Positions 41,249 to 50,222 of a stretch of DNA of 64,000 nucleotides are shown in pieces. Each line of letters opens with the position of its first letter. Within the stretch, counting starts at the first letter, position 1. Under the pieces are notes generated by a model. The model saw nothing but the letters and a program-made list of their open reading frames with translations, searched no databases and was not told the origin of the DNA. Location of the stretch: NCBI RefSeq assembly GCF_009806555.1, contig NZ_VUOK01000026.1, positions 1 through 64,000 of the forward strand, written 5' to 3'. The stretch comes from Methylobacterium sp. 2A (GTDB lineage Bacteria > Pseudomonadota > Alphaproteobacteria > Rhizobiales > Beijerinckiaceae). The translations under genes and the position numbers were made by a program.

Positions 41249-41408
41249 CACGTTCACGCGTCAAAGTTCGGGGCCGTGCGTCACCGGATGGCCAGTGCGA
41301 CCGTGTGGACATCCGTCTCGCCCGCCGATCCCGCCATTTGCGAGGCGGCGGACATGATTCCGCTGCGCCTCCGTTGTGCGAGGGCTGTCATGCGTCTACA
41401 ACGATCGC

Positions 41409-41577
41409 GTGACGGTGCCCCGGCGACGGGGTGAAAAGGGAATGCGGTGAGGGGCGCGAGCCTCGAATCCGCGGCTGCCCCCGCAACTGTGAGCGGCGAG
41501 CGCCTGCCGAGGGCCACCGGAGGGATCCGGGAAGGCGGCAGGGGCGTCGAGCCGCGAGCCAGGAGACCTGCCGTCAC
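41409..41577 (+). promoter_or_regulatory. Cobalamin (AdoCbl-type) riboswitch aptamer
   Basis: GTGACG at 41409-41414 pairs with CGTCAC at 41572-41577 to close the P1 stem. Inside are GGTGCC, GGGAATGCGGTGAGG, GCCCCCGCAACTGTGAGCGG and the B12 box AGCCAGGAGACCTGCC. These are the conserved segments of the class. It should lower expression of cbtB and the cob genes when cobalamin is plentiful. Confidence 0.96.
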
Positions 41578-41593
41578 GACAGGATCCCGTGTT

Positions 41594-41610
41594 GCCGCCG
41601 GTGGGGCGGC
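41594..41610 (+). promoter_or_regulatory. Hairpin before the cbtB ribosome site
   Basis: GCCGCC, a 5-base loop, GGCGGC, directly before GGAG (41612-41615) and the cbtB ATG. It may be part of the expression platform that lets the aptamer control translation. Confidence 0.5.
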
Positions 41611-41623
41611 TGGAGACAGACTG

Positions 41624-41803
41624 ATGACCACCTCGACCCTCGCCGTCGCCGTCGGTACCCGTTCGTCGGAGCGCCCGCTGGCCGTTGCGCTCGCGGCTGT
41701 TCTCGGCCTCGGCCTGCTGTTCATGGTCGGCTTCTCGCCGGCGATCGCGTTCCACAACGCGGCCCACGACTTCCGGCACACCCAGAATTTCCCCTGCCAC
41801 TGA
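41624..41803 (+). CDS. cbtB: Cobalt transporter subunit CbtB
   Basis: A 59-residue membrane protein with one helix (about 21-40) and the histidine-rich end HNAAHDFRHTQNFPCH typical of CbtB, a predicted cobalt-binding part of the CbtAB uptake system. GGAG lies before the ATG. It is the first gene under the riboswitch. Confidence 0.93.
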   Translation: MTTSTLAVAVGTRSSERPLAVALAAVLGLGLLFMVGFSPAIAFHNAAHDFRHTQNFPCH

Positions 41804-41819
41804 CGCCATCGTCACAGGG

Positions 41820-42557
41820 ATGATCATCCGGCTCCTGTCGGCGGCCCTGGCCGCCGGCTTCTTCGCGGCCGTCGTCGTGACGGGCCTCGAACTGACGCTG
41901 ACCTCGCCGCTGATCGTGGCGGCCGAGCGCTACGAACAGGCCGAGCCCGGCCATCAGGCCGCCCGCGCGCTGCCGATCGTCCTGGCGCATGCCGGGCACG
42001 ATCACGCGGCGCCCGACGCCGCGCCGGAATGGCAGCCCGGCCCGGGCCTGCCGCGCATGGCGTTCACCGGGTTGGCGACGCTGGTCGGCGCCGTCGGCTA
42101 CGCGCTGCTGCTCGGCGCCGTGATGCTCGCCTGCGGGCGGGAGCCGACGCCGCAGGTCGCCCTCGCCTTCGCGATGGCGGGCTTCGCGAGTGTCGCCCTC
42201 GCGCCGGGCCTCGGGCTGCCGCCGGAACTGCCGGGCAGCGAGGCGGCGCCTCTGGCCGTCCGGCAAGCCTGGTGGGTGATGACCGCGGCGGCGACCGGCA
42301 TGGGCCTCTACCTGATCGCCGTGCGGCGGTCGCTGATCGCCATCCTGGGCGGCCTCGTGCTGATCATCGCGCCGCACGTGGTCGGCGCGCCCCAGGCGCC
42401 GGAGGGAACGTCCGCGCTGCCGGCGGCTTTGGCCGCGCAGTTCGCGGCGCGCTCGCTTGCGATCAGCTTCGTGTTCTGGATGCTGCTCGGCCTTGGGCTC
42501 GGCCGGGCGTGGCAGGTCTTCGGACGCGAGACGGCGCGGGGGATGGCCCGTGCCTGA
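41820..42557 (+). CDS. cbtA: Cobalt transporter subunit CbtA
   Basis: A 245-residue inner-membrane protein with about six helices. LAHAGHDHAAPDAAP (about 54-68) is a histidine-rich metal loop after helix 1. It is the predicted permease partner of CbtB for cobalt. It starts 16 bases after cbtB and its end overlaps the DUF1636 gene by 8 bases. Confidence 0.92.
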   Translation: MIIRLLSAALAAGFFAAVVVTGLELTLTSPLIVAAERYEQAEPGHQAARALPIVLAHAGHDHAAPDAAPEWQPGPGLPRMAFTGLATLVGAVGYALLLGAVMLACGREPTPQVALAFAMAGFASVALAPGLGLPPELPGSEAAPLAVRQAWWVMTAAATGMGLYLIAVRRSLIAILGGLVLIIAPHVVGAPQAPEGTSALPAALAAQFAARSLAISFVFWMLLGLGLGRAWQVFGRETARGMARA

Positions 42558-42951
42558 GACAATCCTCTACGTCTGCACCACCTGCCGCCGCGAGGACGAC
42601 GATCCGGACGGACCCCGGGCCGGCGCCCGCCTGCTCGACGCCCTGCGGGATCGCGCCGGGGGCGCTCCGGATCTCCGGGTCGAGCCGGTGGAGTGTCTGT
42701 CGGTCTGCAAGCGGCCCTGCACGGTGGCGGTCGCCTCGGCCGATCGCTGGACCTACGTGTACGGCGACATGGACCCATCCGCCTCGGCGGAAATGATCCT
42801 GGCGGGGCTCGCCGCCTACGCCGCGACGCCGGACGGCATCGTGCCCTGGCGCGAGCGCCCGACCGAGTTCAAGAAGGGCGTGATCGCCCGGATCCCCCCG
42901 TTTCCCGCACCGCGCCCGCTTCCGGCCGGCACTCTGGAGGCCGCCGAATGA
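42550..42951 (+). CDS. DUF1636 cysteine-rich putative metal-binding protein
   Basis: A 133-residue cytoplasmic protein. Cys9 and Cys12 (VCTTCRRE) plus Cys49, Cys53 and Cys57 (ECLSVCKRPC) suggest a thioredoxin-fold [2Fe-2S] or metal site. DUF1636 genes recur beside cobW and cbt genes, so a role in cobalt handling is inferred. The GTG start overlaps cbtA, and the stop overlaps cobW (ATGA). Confidence 0.85.
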   Translation: MPETILYVCTTCRREDDDPDGPRAGARLLDALRDRAGGAPDLRVEPVECLSVCKRPCTVAVASADRWTYVYGDMDPSASAEMILAGLAAYAATPDGIVPWRERPTEFKKGVIARIPPFPAPRPLPAGTLEAAE

Positions 42952-43982
42952 CCCGCGTCGCCAAGATCCCCTGCACCATCGTCACGGGCTTCCTGGGCGC
43001 CGGCAAGACGACGCTCGTGCGCCACGTCATCGAGAACGCGAAGGGCCGCCGCCTCGCCATCCTGGTCAACGAGTTCGGCGATGTCGGCTTTGACAAGTCG
43101 TTCCTGGCCGCCTGCGGGGTCGAGGGCTGCACCGAGGAATCCATCGTCGAGCTTCCGAACGGCTGCATCTGCTGCACGGTGGCGGACGATTTCGTGCCCG
43201 CGCTTGAGACCCTTCTCGGCCGCGCCGAGCCGCCGGAGCACATCCTGATCGAGACCTCCGGCCTCGCCCTGCCGAAGCCGCTGGTCCAGGCGTTCCAGTG
43301 GCCGGCGATCCGCTCGCGGGTCACGGTGGACGGCGTGGTCGCGGTGGTCGATGGGCCGGCGGTCGCCGCGGGCGCCTTCGCGGAGGATCCAGAGGCCTTG
43401 GCCGCCCAGCGCGCCGCCGATCAGTCGGTCGATCACGACAACCCGCTGGAGGAGGTGTTCGAGGACCAGCTCCTCTGCGCCGACCTCGTCGTGCTCAACA
43501 AGGCCGACCTGATCGATGCAGACACCCGCGCCCGGGTCCGCGCCGAGGTGGAGGGGCACCTGCCCCGCGCCGTGAAGGTGGTGGAGACCGAGAAGGGTGC
43601 GATCGATCCTCGGGTCCTGCTGGGCCTCGGCGCCGCGGCGGAGGATGATCTGGACGCCCGCCCCTCGCATCACGGCGAGGGCGAGGATCACGATCACGAC
43701 GATTTCGAGACCGTGGCCCTGCCGATCCGCCCGGCGGTGACGGCGGCCGATCTCGCGGCACGGGTCGAGAAGGCGGCCGAGACCGCGGGCGTGCTGCGGA
43801 TCAAGGGCTTCGCCGATGTCGAGGGCAAGGCGATGCGCCTCGTGGTGCAGGGTGTCGGCCGCCGCGTCACTCACCATTTCGACCGGCCCTGGCGGGCGGG
43901 CGAGGCCCGCGACGGGACGCTCGTGGTGATCGGCCTGAAGGGGTTCGACCGGGACGCGGTGGCGGCAGCGCTGGCGGGTTAG
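42948..43982 (+). CDS. cobW: CobW GTPase, cobalt metallochaperone
   Basis: A 344-residue G3E GTPase. Walker A is GFLGAGKTT (14-22), the metal motif is CICC (73-76, in ELPNGCICCTV), and NKADL is the G4 motif. A His/Asp-rich loop (HHGEGEDHDHDD, about 241-252) may hold extra metal. CobW is thought to deliver Co(II) to the CobNST chelatase. The start overlaps DUF1636 by 4 bases. Confidence 0.95.
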   Translation: MTRVAKIPCTIVTGFLGAGKTTLVRHVIENAKGRRLAILVNEFGDVGFDKSFLAACGVEGCTEESIVELPNGCICCTVADDFVPALETLLGRAEPPEHILIETSGLALPKPLVQAFQWPAIRSRVTVDGVVAVVDGPAVAAGAFAEDPEALAAQRAADQSVDHDNPLEEVFEDQLLCADLVVLNKADLIDADTRARVRAEVEGHLPRAVKVVETEKGAIDPRVLLGLGAAAEDDLDARPSHHGEGEDHDHDDFETVALPIRPAVTAADLAARVEKAAETAGVLRIKGFADVEGKAMRLVVQGVGRRVTHHFDRPWRAGEARDGTLVVIGLKGFDRDAVAAALAG

Positions 43983-44006
43983 GGATTTCCTGCCGCGCAT
44001 GGCAGG

Positions 44007-44648
44007 ATGACGGGTGCTGGGGCCGAGGGAGAGCCTCGAACCATGCTGGATCGCAAGCCTGAGCCGATGGGGGTCGCGGCCTTTCTCGCCTGGGCGGAAG
44101 GGCAGGCCGACCGCTACGAACTCGTCGGCGGCGTGCCGGTGCGGATGATGGCCGGTGCGCGCAACGTCCATGACGATATCGTGGTCAACCTGCTCACCCT
44201 GTTGCGCACGCATCTGCGCGGCAGCGGCTGCCGTCCCTTCACCGCCGACGGCAGCGTCGAGACCCTGCCGGGTCAGGTCCGCCGTCCGGATGTCGGCGTC
44301 GATTGCGGCGCGCGGGATCCCGCGGGCCTGATGGCGGCGGAGCCGCGCCTCGTCGCGGAAATCCTGTCGCCGACGACGCGCGATTTCGACACCTTCGCCA
44401 AGCTGGCAGAATACCGGACGATGGCGAGCCTCGCCCATATCCTCCTGATCGAGCCGAATGCCCCCGAGGTCCGGTCATGGTCCCGCGGCGCCGAAGGGGC
44501 TTGGCAGGAGATACGCATCGCCGGCCTCGACGGCGCCATCGACCTGCACGCCCTCAAGCTGCGCCTGCCTTTGGCAGAGATCTACGACGGCGTGATCTTC
44601 CCGGCCCGGCCGCGCCTCCTGGCCGACGAGCCGGGAACGGGCGCGTAG
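44007..44648 (+). CDS. Uma2 family (DUF820) putative nuclease inside the cob cluster
   Basis: A 213-residue protein (201 if it starts at ATG 44043) with the PD-(D/E)XK pattern of the Uma2/DUF820 family: RRPDVGVDC, VAEILSPTT and AKLAEYR. Most Uma2 proteins are uncharacterised. It lies between cobW and cobN, 24 bases after the first and 11 before the second, on the same strand. It has no known link to cobalamin and looks like a passenger gene. Confidence 0.85.
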   Translation: MTGAGAEGEPRTMLDRKPEPMGVAAFLAWAEGQADRYELVGGVPVRMMAGARNVHDDIVVNLLTLLRTHLRGSGCRPFTADGSVETLPGQVRRPDVGVDCGARDPAGLMAAEPRLVAEILSPTTRDFDTFAKLAEYRTMASLAHILLIEPNAPEVRSWSRGAEGAWQEIRIAGLDGAIDLHALKLRLPLAEIYDGVIFPARPRLLADEPGTGA

Positions 44649-44659
44649 ACGGCGCCTCG

Positions 44660-47600
44660 ATGCATCTGGTGCGCATCGATGCCGTCTCCCTCGACGAGGG
44701 CGAGGCGGCTTTGGATCTCGGGCAGGAGCCCGGCGACTGCGTGGTGCTGTCCTTCACCGACAGCGACCTCTCCGGACTCGCGCGGGCGCATGCCGCTGAG
44801 GCCGGCCTCCCGAGCCTGCGCCTCGCGAAGCTCGCCAAGCTGCGCCACCCGCTGTCGGTCGATCTCTATGTCGAGCGCATCGTGGCGCGCGCCCGGATCG
44901 TGGTGATCCGCTGCCTCGGCGGCCTGGATTACTGGCGCTACGGCGTCGAGCGCTGCGCCGAGGCGGCGCGGGCGCACGGGGTGGTGCTGGCCGTGCTGCC
45001 GGGCGACGACCGGCCCGATCCGCGCCTCGCCGCCTTCTCCACCGATCCGGCGCTGGCGGACCAGCTCGATCGCTATTTCCGCGCCGGCGGGTCCGAGAAC
45101 CTGCGCCGGATGCTGCGGCTGCTCGCTGCCCGGACGGGCCTTGATCTCCCGGTCGAGCCCCCGCTCCCGCTGCCCCGCGGCTTCGCTTGGTGCCCGGGCT
45201 GCTGCACGCCGCCCCTCGATCGGGCCGTCGCGGCGGCGAGGACCGCGATTCCGCTCGCGGGCGCTCGGGCCGAGCCCCTCGCGCTGCTGCTGGTCTACCG
45301 CTCGGCGGTGCTCGGCGGCGATACCGCGCCGTTCGTCGCCCTGATGGCGGCCCTGCGCGCCCGCGGGATCGGCGTCCTGCCGATGGCGGTGTCGAGCCTG
45401 AAGGAGCCCGCGGCTGCGACCGCGGTCACGGAGGCCGTGCGCGCTCGGCGGCCGGACCTCGTCATCGCCGCCACCGCCTTCTCGGCGCGTGAGGACGGCA
45501 GCGACTTCGTGCTCGACGGCGCCGACTGCCCGGTGCTCCAGGCCTTCACGGTCGGGTCCCCGCGCGCAGCCTGGGACGCCTCGGCCCGGGGGCTCGGCGC
45601 GGCCGATCTCGCCATGCAGGTGGCGCTGCCGGAATTCGACGGCCGCCTCTCGGGCTTCCCGATCTCCTTCAAGGAAGAGGCGCCCGAGATCGAGGGCTTC
45701 GCCGAGCGGCGGGCCGTGCCCTACGCGCCGGGGATCGCGGCGCTCGCCGAGCGGGCCGCCGGCTGGCTGCGGCTCGCCGCCCTGCCCCGGGTTGAGCGGC
45801 GCATCGCGATGGTCCTGTCCGATTACCCCGCGCGGGGCGGCCGGGCCGGCTTCGCGGTCGGCCTCGACACGCCGGAGAGTGCCCGGGCCATCGCCGCGGA
45901 CCTCGCCGCCGCGGGCTATGCCGGGCGTGATCTGCCCGAGGCCGGCGCGTTGATGACGGCGCTCACCGAGGGGCCGCCTGAGTTCTGCGTGCCGCTCGCA
46001 TCCTACCAAGCGTGGCTCGACGTCCTGCCGGAGGAGATCCGCGGTGCGCTCATCGACGCCCGGGGCGCGCCGGAGAAAGACGCCGCCTGCGCGGATGGGG
46101 CTTTCCGCTTCCGGATGGTGAGGGCCGGCACCGCAGATGCGCCGAGCGGCGGCCTCACTGTCTTCCTCCAGCCCGACCGCGGGCGCGATCCCGACCGCAA
46201 GGTCGGCTACCACGATCCCGAGCGCGTCCCGACCCACGCCTATCTCGCCTTCCATCTCGGGCTGCGGCAGCGTTTCGACGTGCTGGTCCAGCTCGGCACC
46301 CACGGCACGACCGAGTGGCTGCCCGGCAAGGCCGTGGCCCTGTCGCCGGATTGCTTCCCGGCGCTCTGCATCGGCGCCCTGCCGGTGGTCTATCCGTTCA
46401 TCGTGGACGATCCCGGCGAGGCCGCCCCGCTCAAGCGCCGCCTCGGCGGCGTCGCGCTGGGCCATCTGACGCCGCAGACCGCCGCCCACGACCTCTCGCC
46501 CGAGGCCGCGCGGCTGCGCGAACTCGTGGAGGAATACGCCGCCGCCAGCATCCTCGATCCGCGCCGCGCCACCCTGATCGCCCAGGCCATCCTGGAAGAA
46601 GCGCGTGATTCCGGTCTGCTCGACGGCGCCGGGATCGATGCCGACACACCGATGGACGAGGCGCTGACCCGGCTCGACGCCCATCTCTGCGACCTCGGCG
46701 AGACCAGTTTTCGCGACGGGCTGCACGTCTTCGGCCGCGCCCCCGATGGGGTCCCCGCCCCGGTGACGGCGAGCGCGGCCGCCGAGCGGGCCGGATTCCT
46801 CGCCGCCCTCGACGGAAGGTTCGTCCAGCCCGGCCCGTCCGGCTCCCCGTCCCGGGGGCGGGCGGACGTGCTGCCGACCGGACGCAACCTCGCGACCCTC
46901 GATCCGCGGGCGATCCCGAGCCGCGCCGCCGCGCTCCTCGGCGCGAAGGCCGCCGAGGCCGTGGTGACGCGCTACCTTCAGGATGAGGGCGCCTATCCGG
47001 CCCGGATCGTGATGGATCTCTGGGCCTCGCCGACCCTGCGGACCGGCGGCGAGGACGTGGCGCATGCGCTGGCCCTGATGGGCGTCCGCCCGGTCTGGGA
47101 CCATGCCAGCACCCGCGTGACCGGCTTCGAGGTGCTGCCGCTGGCCCTGCTCGATCGGCCGCGCATCGACGTGACGGTGCGGGTCTCCGGCGCGTTCCGC
47201 GACACGTTCCCCGACACGCTGGCGCTGATCGACCGCGCCGCCCGGGCGGTGGCCGACCGCGACGAGGCCGACGACGAGAACCCCCTGGCGGCGTCCCGAC
47301 GGCGCGGCGAGACGGGTGCCCGGGTCTACGGCGCGGCGCCGGGCCGCTACGGCGCGGGCACGGCCGCCACCGCGCTCGACGGCACCTGGGACAGCGGGGC
47401 CGATCTCGGCCGCGCCTATCTCGCCGCCAGCGCCCACGCCTATGGCGACCGCGAGGGGCCGGATTCGGATTTCGCCGCGCGGGTCGCCGCGGCCGACGCC
47501 TATCTGCACGCCTTCGACGCGGCCGAGCGCGACTTGTTCGACGGCGACGCCGCGGTCGACGCGATGGGCGGCTTCGCGGCCGCGGCGGCGCTGCAGGAGG

Positions 47601-48004
47601 CCCGGCCGGCGCTCTACAGCCTGGACGTCTCGGTGCCGGAACGCCCGAAGGCCCGCACCGCCCGGGAGGACGCGGCACGCCTGATCGGCGGCCGTCTCGC
47701 CGATCCCCGCTGGATCGCCGCGCAGCTGCGCCACGGCTACCGCGGGGCGCAGGAGCTGGCCCAGGGGCTCGACGCGGTCTTCGTGCTCGCGGCGACGAGC
47801 GAGGCCGTGACCGATGCCGGCTTCGACCGGCTCTACGCGGCCTGGATCGCCGACGCGGAGGTGTTCGAGCGCCTGCGCGCGGCCAACCCGGCGGCGACCC
47901 GGGCGATCCTGAAACGCTTCGACGAGGCCCGCGACCGCGGCCTCTGGCACAGCCGGCGCAACGCCCTGCCGGCCGATGCGCTCCTGCGGGAGGCGGCCGC
48001 GTGA
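44660..48004 (+). CDS. cobN: Cobaltochelatase subunit CobN
   Basis: A 1114-residue large subunit that inserts Co(II) into hydrogenobyrinate a,c-diamide with CobS and CobT. FHLGLRQRFDVLVQLGTHGT and TEWLPGKAVALS are the CobN/BchH signature, near residues 530-560. It is somewhat shorter than the roughly 1270 residues of the Pseudomonas denitrificans protein as I recall, without an obvious break. The stop overlaps the cobG GTG. CobS and CobT are not in the window. Confidence 0.95.
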   Translation: MHLVRIDAVSLDEGEAALDLGQEPGDCVVLSFTDSDLSGLARAHAAEAGLPSLRLAKLAKLRHPLSVDLYVERIVARARIVVIRCLGGLDYWRYGVERCAEAARAHGVVLAVLPGDDRPDPRLAAFSTDPALADQLDRYFRAGGSENLRRMLRLLAARTGLDLPVEPPLPLPRGFAWCPGCCTPPLDRAVAAARTAIPLAGARAEPLALLLVYRSAVLGGDTAPFVALMAALRARGIGVLPMAVSSLKEPAAATAVTEAVRARRPDLVIAATAFSAREDGSDFVLDGADCPVLQAFTVGSPRAAWDASARGLGAADLAMQVALPEFDGRLSGFPISFKEEAPEIEGFAERRAVPYAPGIAALAERAAGWLRLAALPRVERRIAMVLSDYPARGGRAGFAVGLDTPESARAIAADLAAAGYAGRDLPEAGALMTALTEGPPEFCVPLASYQAWLDVLPEEIRGALIDARGAPEKDAACADGAFRFRMVRAGTADAPSGGLTVFLQPDRGRDPDRKVGYHDPERVPTHAYLAFHLGLRQRFDVLVQLGTHGTTEWLPGKAVALSPDCFPALCIGALPVVYPFIVDDPGEAAPLKRRLGGVALGHLTPQTAAHDLSPEAARLRELVEEYAAASILDPRRATLIAQAILEEARDSGLLDGAGIDADTPMDEALTRLDAHLCDLGETSFRDGLHVFGRAPDGVPAPVTASAAAERAGFLAALDGRFVQPGPSGSPSRGRADVLPTGRNLATLDPRAIPSRAAALLGAKAAEAVVTRYLQDEGAYPARIVMDLWASPTLRTGGEDVAHALALMGVRPVWDHASTRVTGFEVLPLALLDRPRIDVTVRVSGAFRDTFPDTLALIDRAARAVADRDEADDENPLAASRRRGETGARVYGAAPGRYGAGTAATALDGTWDSGADLGRAYLAASAHAYGDREGPDSDFAARVAAADAYLHAFDAAERDLFDGDAAVDAMGGFAAAAALQEARPALYSLDVSVPERPKARTAREDAARLIGGRLADPRWIAAQLRHGYRGAQELAQGLDAVFVLAATSEAVTDAGFDRLYAAWIADAEVFERLRAANPAATRAILKRFDEARDRGLWHSRRNALPADALLREAAA

Positions 48005-49536
48005 ACGCGCCCGCGCATCGCCGCGTCCTGCCCGAGGCGCCCCAACGCAGAGGCTGGTGCCCCGGCCTCGCCCGCCCGATGCCCACGGGAGACGGGCTGC
48101 TGGCGCGGGTCCACCCGCCGCTGGGAATCCTGTCGTTGGATCAGGCCCGTGCCGTAGCGCAGGGCGCACGGCTTTACGGAAACGGCCATCTCGACCTCAC
48201 GGCCCGGGCCAACCTGCAGGTCCGCGGTGTCTCCGAGGCGAGCAGCGCGCCGCTGGCCGGGCTGCTCGCTCAGGTCGGCCTCGGCGATCGGCGGGCCGAT
48301 GGCGGCCCGCAACGCCTGACCCTCACGCAACCGCTCGCGGGCCAGGATCCGGCCGAGCTGATCGACGTGCCGGCCCTCGCCCGGGCGATCGAGGCGGCGG
48401 CACTCGATATTCCCGGCTTGCCCGCCAAGACGCTGGTCGTGGTGGAGGGGCGCCGGGACGTGACAGCGCCGGAGGCCGATTGTCTCGTGACGGCCATCGA
48501 TGCCGCACAGGTCGACGTCGCGATCGCCGCGGCGGACGAGATGCACAGGGTGACGGACTGTGCCGCGACCGAAGCCCCCGCCGTCGTAGCCGCGCTGCTC
48601 ACGGCCTTCGCCCGCACCGGCCGCCGGCGGATGCGCGATCTGTCGGAGGATGAGCGGACGCGCTTGGCAGAGGCACCGATCGCTTCAACGCGGGGACAGG
48701 ATCGGCAACCCGGATGTCCCGCGCGCGCTCCCTCCCCCCTCTGCGGGGGAGGGTGGCCCGATGGGCTCCTTCTGCGTCAGCAGGGGTCGGGAGAGGAGAG
48801 CGACGGTGCAGATCGAGGCTCCGGCCTTCATGTAGGCCACGCCCCTTCCGGAAGCGGGGCTCCCCTCTCCCGCCCCCCTTCGGGGGTCACCCTCCCCCGC
48901 AAAGGGGGGAGGGAGATGCGCGGAGGGACTTTCGCGCCGGCGGCTGGCCTTCATGAGAGCGGACGCGCTCACATCCTCGCCCTGGACGCCCCCTTCGGCC
49001 GCTGCACCGCGGATGCCCTCGACCGCCTCGTCTCCGCCGCGGAAGCTGTCGGCGCGGATGCGCTCCGCCTGTCGCCGACGCGCGGCTTCGTCCTGCTCGC
49101 CCCGGTCGGCGCGCCGGCGGCCGCGGCGCTGCCGGACCTCGCATCGGACTTCATCGTCGCGCCCGACGATCCGAGACGCAGCGTCGACGCCTGCACGGGG
49201 GCCCCCGGCTGCGCCTCCGGCTCGACACCGACGCTCCTCGATGCCGAGCGGCTCGCCCAGACCTTCCAGCCGCTGGCGGCGCAGGGCTACACGGCGCACG
49301 TCTCCGGCTGCACGAAGGGCTGCGCTAGGCCCGGCCCCGCCGACCTGACTCTCGTCGGCGCGCAGGGCCGCTACGGCATCGTCATCGGCGGCGCGCCCGG
49401 CGATGAGCCGGCGATTCACCTCCCTATCGAGGCCGTTCTGGAGCGGTTAGGAAGGGCCAAGACTGTCGGGCTTTCCGCCGCATTCACGTCGGATACGGCC
49501 CGAGCAGACGACAGAAGGGACGGAAGACCGGCATGA
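48001..49536 (+). CDS. cobG: Precorrin-3B synthase CobG with an in-frame repeat insertion
   Basis: A 511-residue nitrite/sulphite-reductase-like enzyme that uses O2 to make precorrin-3B in the aerobic pathway. The first repeat domain (about 18-225) has GNGHLDLTARANLQVRG. The second (about 325-490) keeps all cluster cysteines: Cys398 and Cys404 (CX5C), Cys437 and Cys441 (CX3C). Between them, residues of about 240-308 are encoded by a palindromic repeat (48728-48915) and are glycine-, proline- and serine-rich. The frame stays open through it, so the protein is probably made and may work. GTGA links it to cobN, ATGA to cobH. Confidence 0.9.
   Translation: MNAPAHRRVLPEAPQRRGWCPGLARPMPTGDGLLARVHPPLGILSLDQARAVAQGARLYGNGHLDLTARANLQVRGVSEASSAPLAGLLAQVGLGDRRADGGPQRLTLTQPLAGQDPAELIDVPALARAIEAAALDIPGLPAKTLVVVEGRRDVTAPEADCLVTAIDAAQVDVAIAAADEMHRVTDCAATEAPAVVAALLTAFARTGRRRMRDLSEDERTRLAEAPIASTRGQDRQPGCPARAPSPLCGGGWPDGLLLRQQGSGEESDGADRGSGLHVGHAPSGSGAPLSRPPSGVTLPRKGGREMRGGTFAPAAGLHESGRAHILALDAPFGRCTADALDRLVSAAEAVGADALRLSPTRGFVLLAPVGAPAAAALPDLASDFIVAPDDPRRSVDACTGAPGCASGSTPTLLDAERLAQTFQPLAAQGYTAHVSGCTKGCARPGPADLTLVGAQGRYGIVIGGAPGDEPAIHLPIEAVLERLGRAKTVGLSAAFTSDTARADDRRDGRPA
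48728..48915. repeat. Palindromic repeat element inserted inside cobG
   Basis: Outer arms of about 31 bases (from 48728 CTCCCTCCCCCC and, at the right end, 48884-48915) are near-perfect reverse complements. A second pair (GGGAGAGGAGAGC against GCTCCCCTCTCCC) lies inside. The left arm matches the hairpin after lepA at 17758. It falls at the linker between the two CobG domains. Confidence 0.85.
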
Positions 49537-50222
49537 GCGCGAGCCAGAATGCCCTGCGCCCGGCAGGATCGGAACAGGCGGCCCACGAGCCCCCCTCCCG
49601 CTACGATTACATCCGCGACGGCGGCGCCATCTACGCGCGCTCCTTCGCGATGATCCGCGCCGAGGCCGATCTCGCCCGCTGGTCCGGCGCCGCCGAGCGC
49701 GTGGTCGTGCGCATGATCCATGCCTGCGGCATGACCGACCTTCCGGCCGACGTGGAGATGTCGGACGACTTTGCCGAGGCCGGCCTCGCCGCGCTCCAGG
49801 CCGGGGCGCCGATCCTGTGCGATGTCCGCATGGTCGCCGACGGCGTCACCCGGGCGCGCCTGCCGGCTGCCAATCCGGTGCTCTGCACGCTGGGCGATCC
49901 GCGCGTGCCGGATCTCGCGAAGGAGCTCGGCACCACCCGTTCGGCCGCCGCCATGGAGCTGTGGCGCGCGCACCTGCCGGGCAGCGTCGTGGCGGTGGGC
50001 AATGCGCCGACCGCCCTGTTCCGCCTGCTCGAACTGCTCGACGCCGGGGTGGCGCCCCCCGCCGCGGTGATCGGCATCCCGGTCGGCTTCGTGGGCGCTG
50101 CGGAATCCAAGGAGGCTCTGGCCCGGGACGGCCGGGTGCCCTTCGTGGTCGTCCACGGGCGGCGCGGCGGCAGCGCCATGACGGCCGCCGCCGTCAACGC
50201 CCTCGCCAGCGAGATCGAGTGA
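49533..50222 (+). CDS. cobH: Precorrin-8X methylmutase CobH
   Basis: A 229-residue enzyme that moves the C11 methyl to C12, giving hydrogenobyrinate. The catalytic His63 is in RMIHACGMTD, and DVRMV, GNAPTALF and PVGFVGAAESK are family motifs. It has a 20-residue N-terminal extension. It overlaps cobG by 4 bases and shares one base with the cobI start. Confidence 0.96.
   Translation: MSASQNALRPAGSEQAAHEPPSRYDYIRDGGAIYARSFAMIRAEADLARWSGAAERVVVRMIHACGMTDLPADVEMSDDFAEAGLAALQAGAPILCDVRMVADGVTRARLPAANPVLCTLGDPRVPDLAKELGTTRSAAAMELWRAHLPGSVVAVGNAPTALFRLLELLDAGVAPPAAVIGIPVGFVGAAESKEALARDGRVPFVVVHGRRGGSAMTAAAVNALASEIE

Noticed and set aside
44582..48169. A 1195-residue open frame antisense to cobN
   Set aside because: It is very rich in Arg, Gly and Ala with no domain I recognise and mirrors the third-position GC of cobN. 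Long antisense frames are expected at this base composition.
48001..49536. cobG as a pseudogene broken by the repeat
   Set aside because: The frame is open from the GTG that overlaps cobN to the stop that overlaps cobH, and the cluster cysteines remain. Loss of function is possible but not shown.
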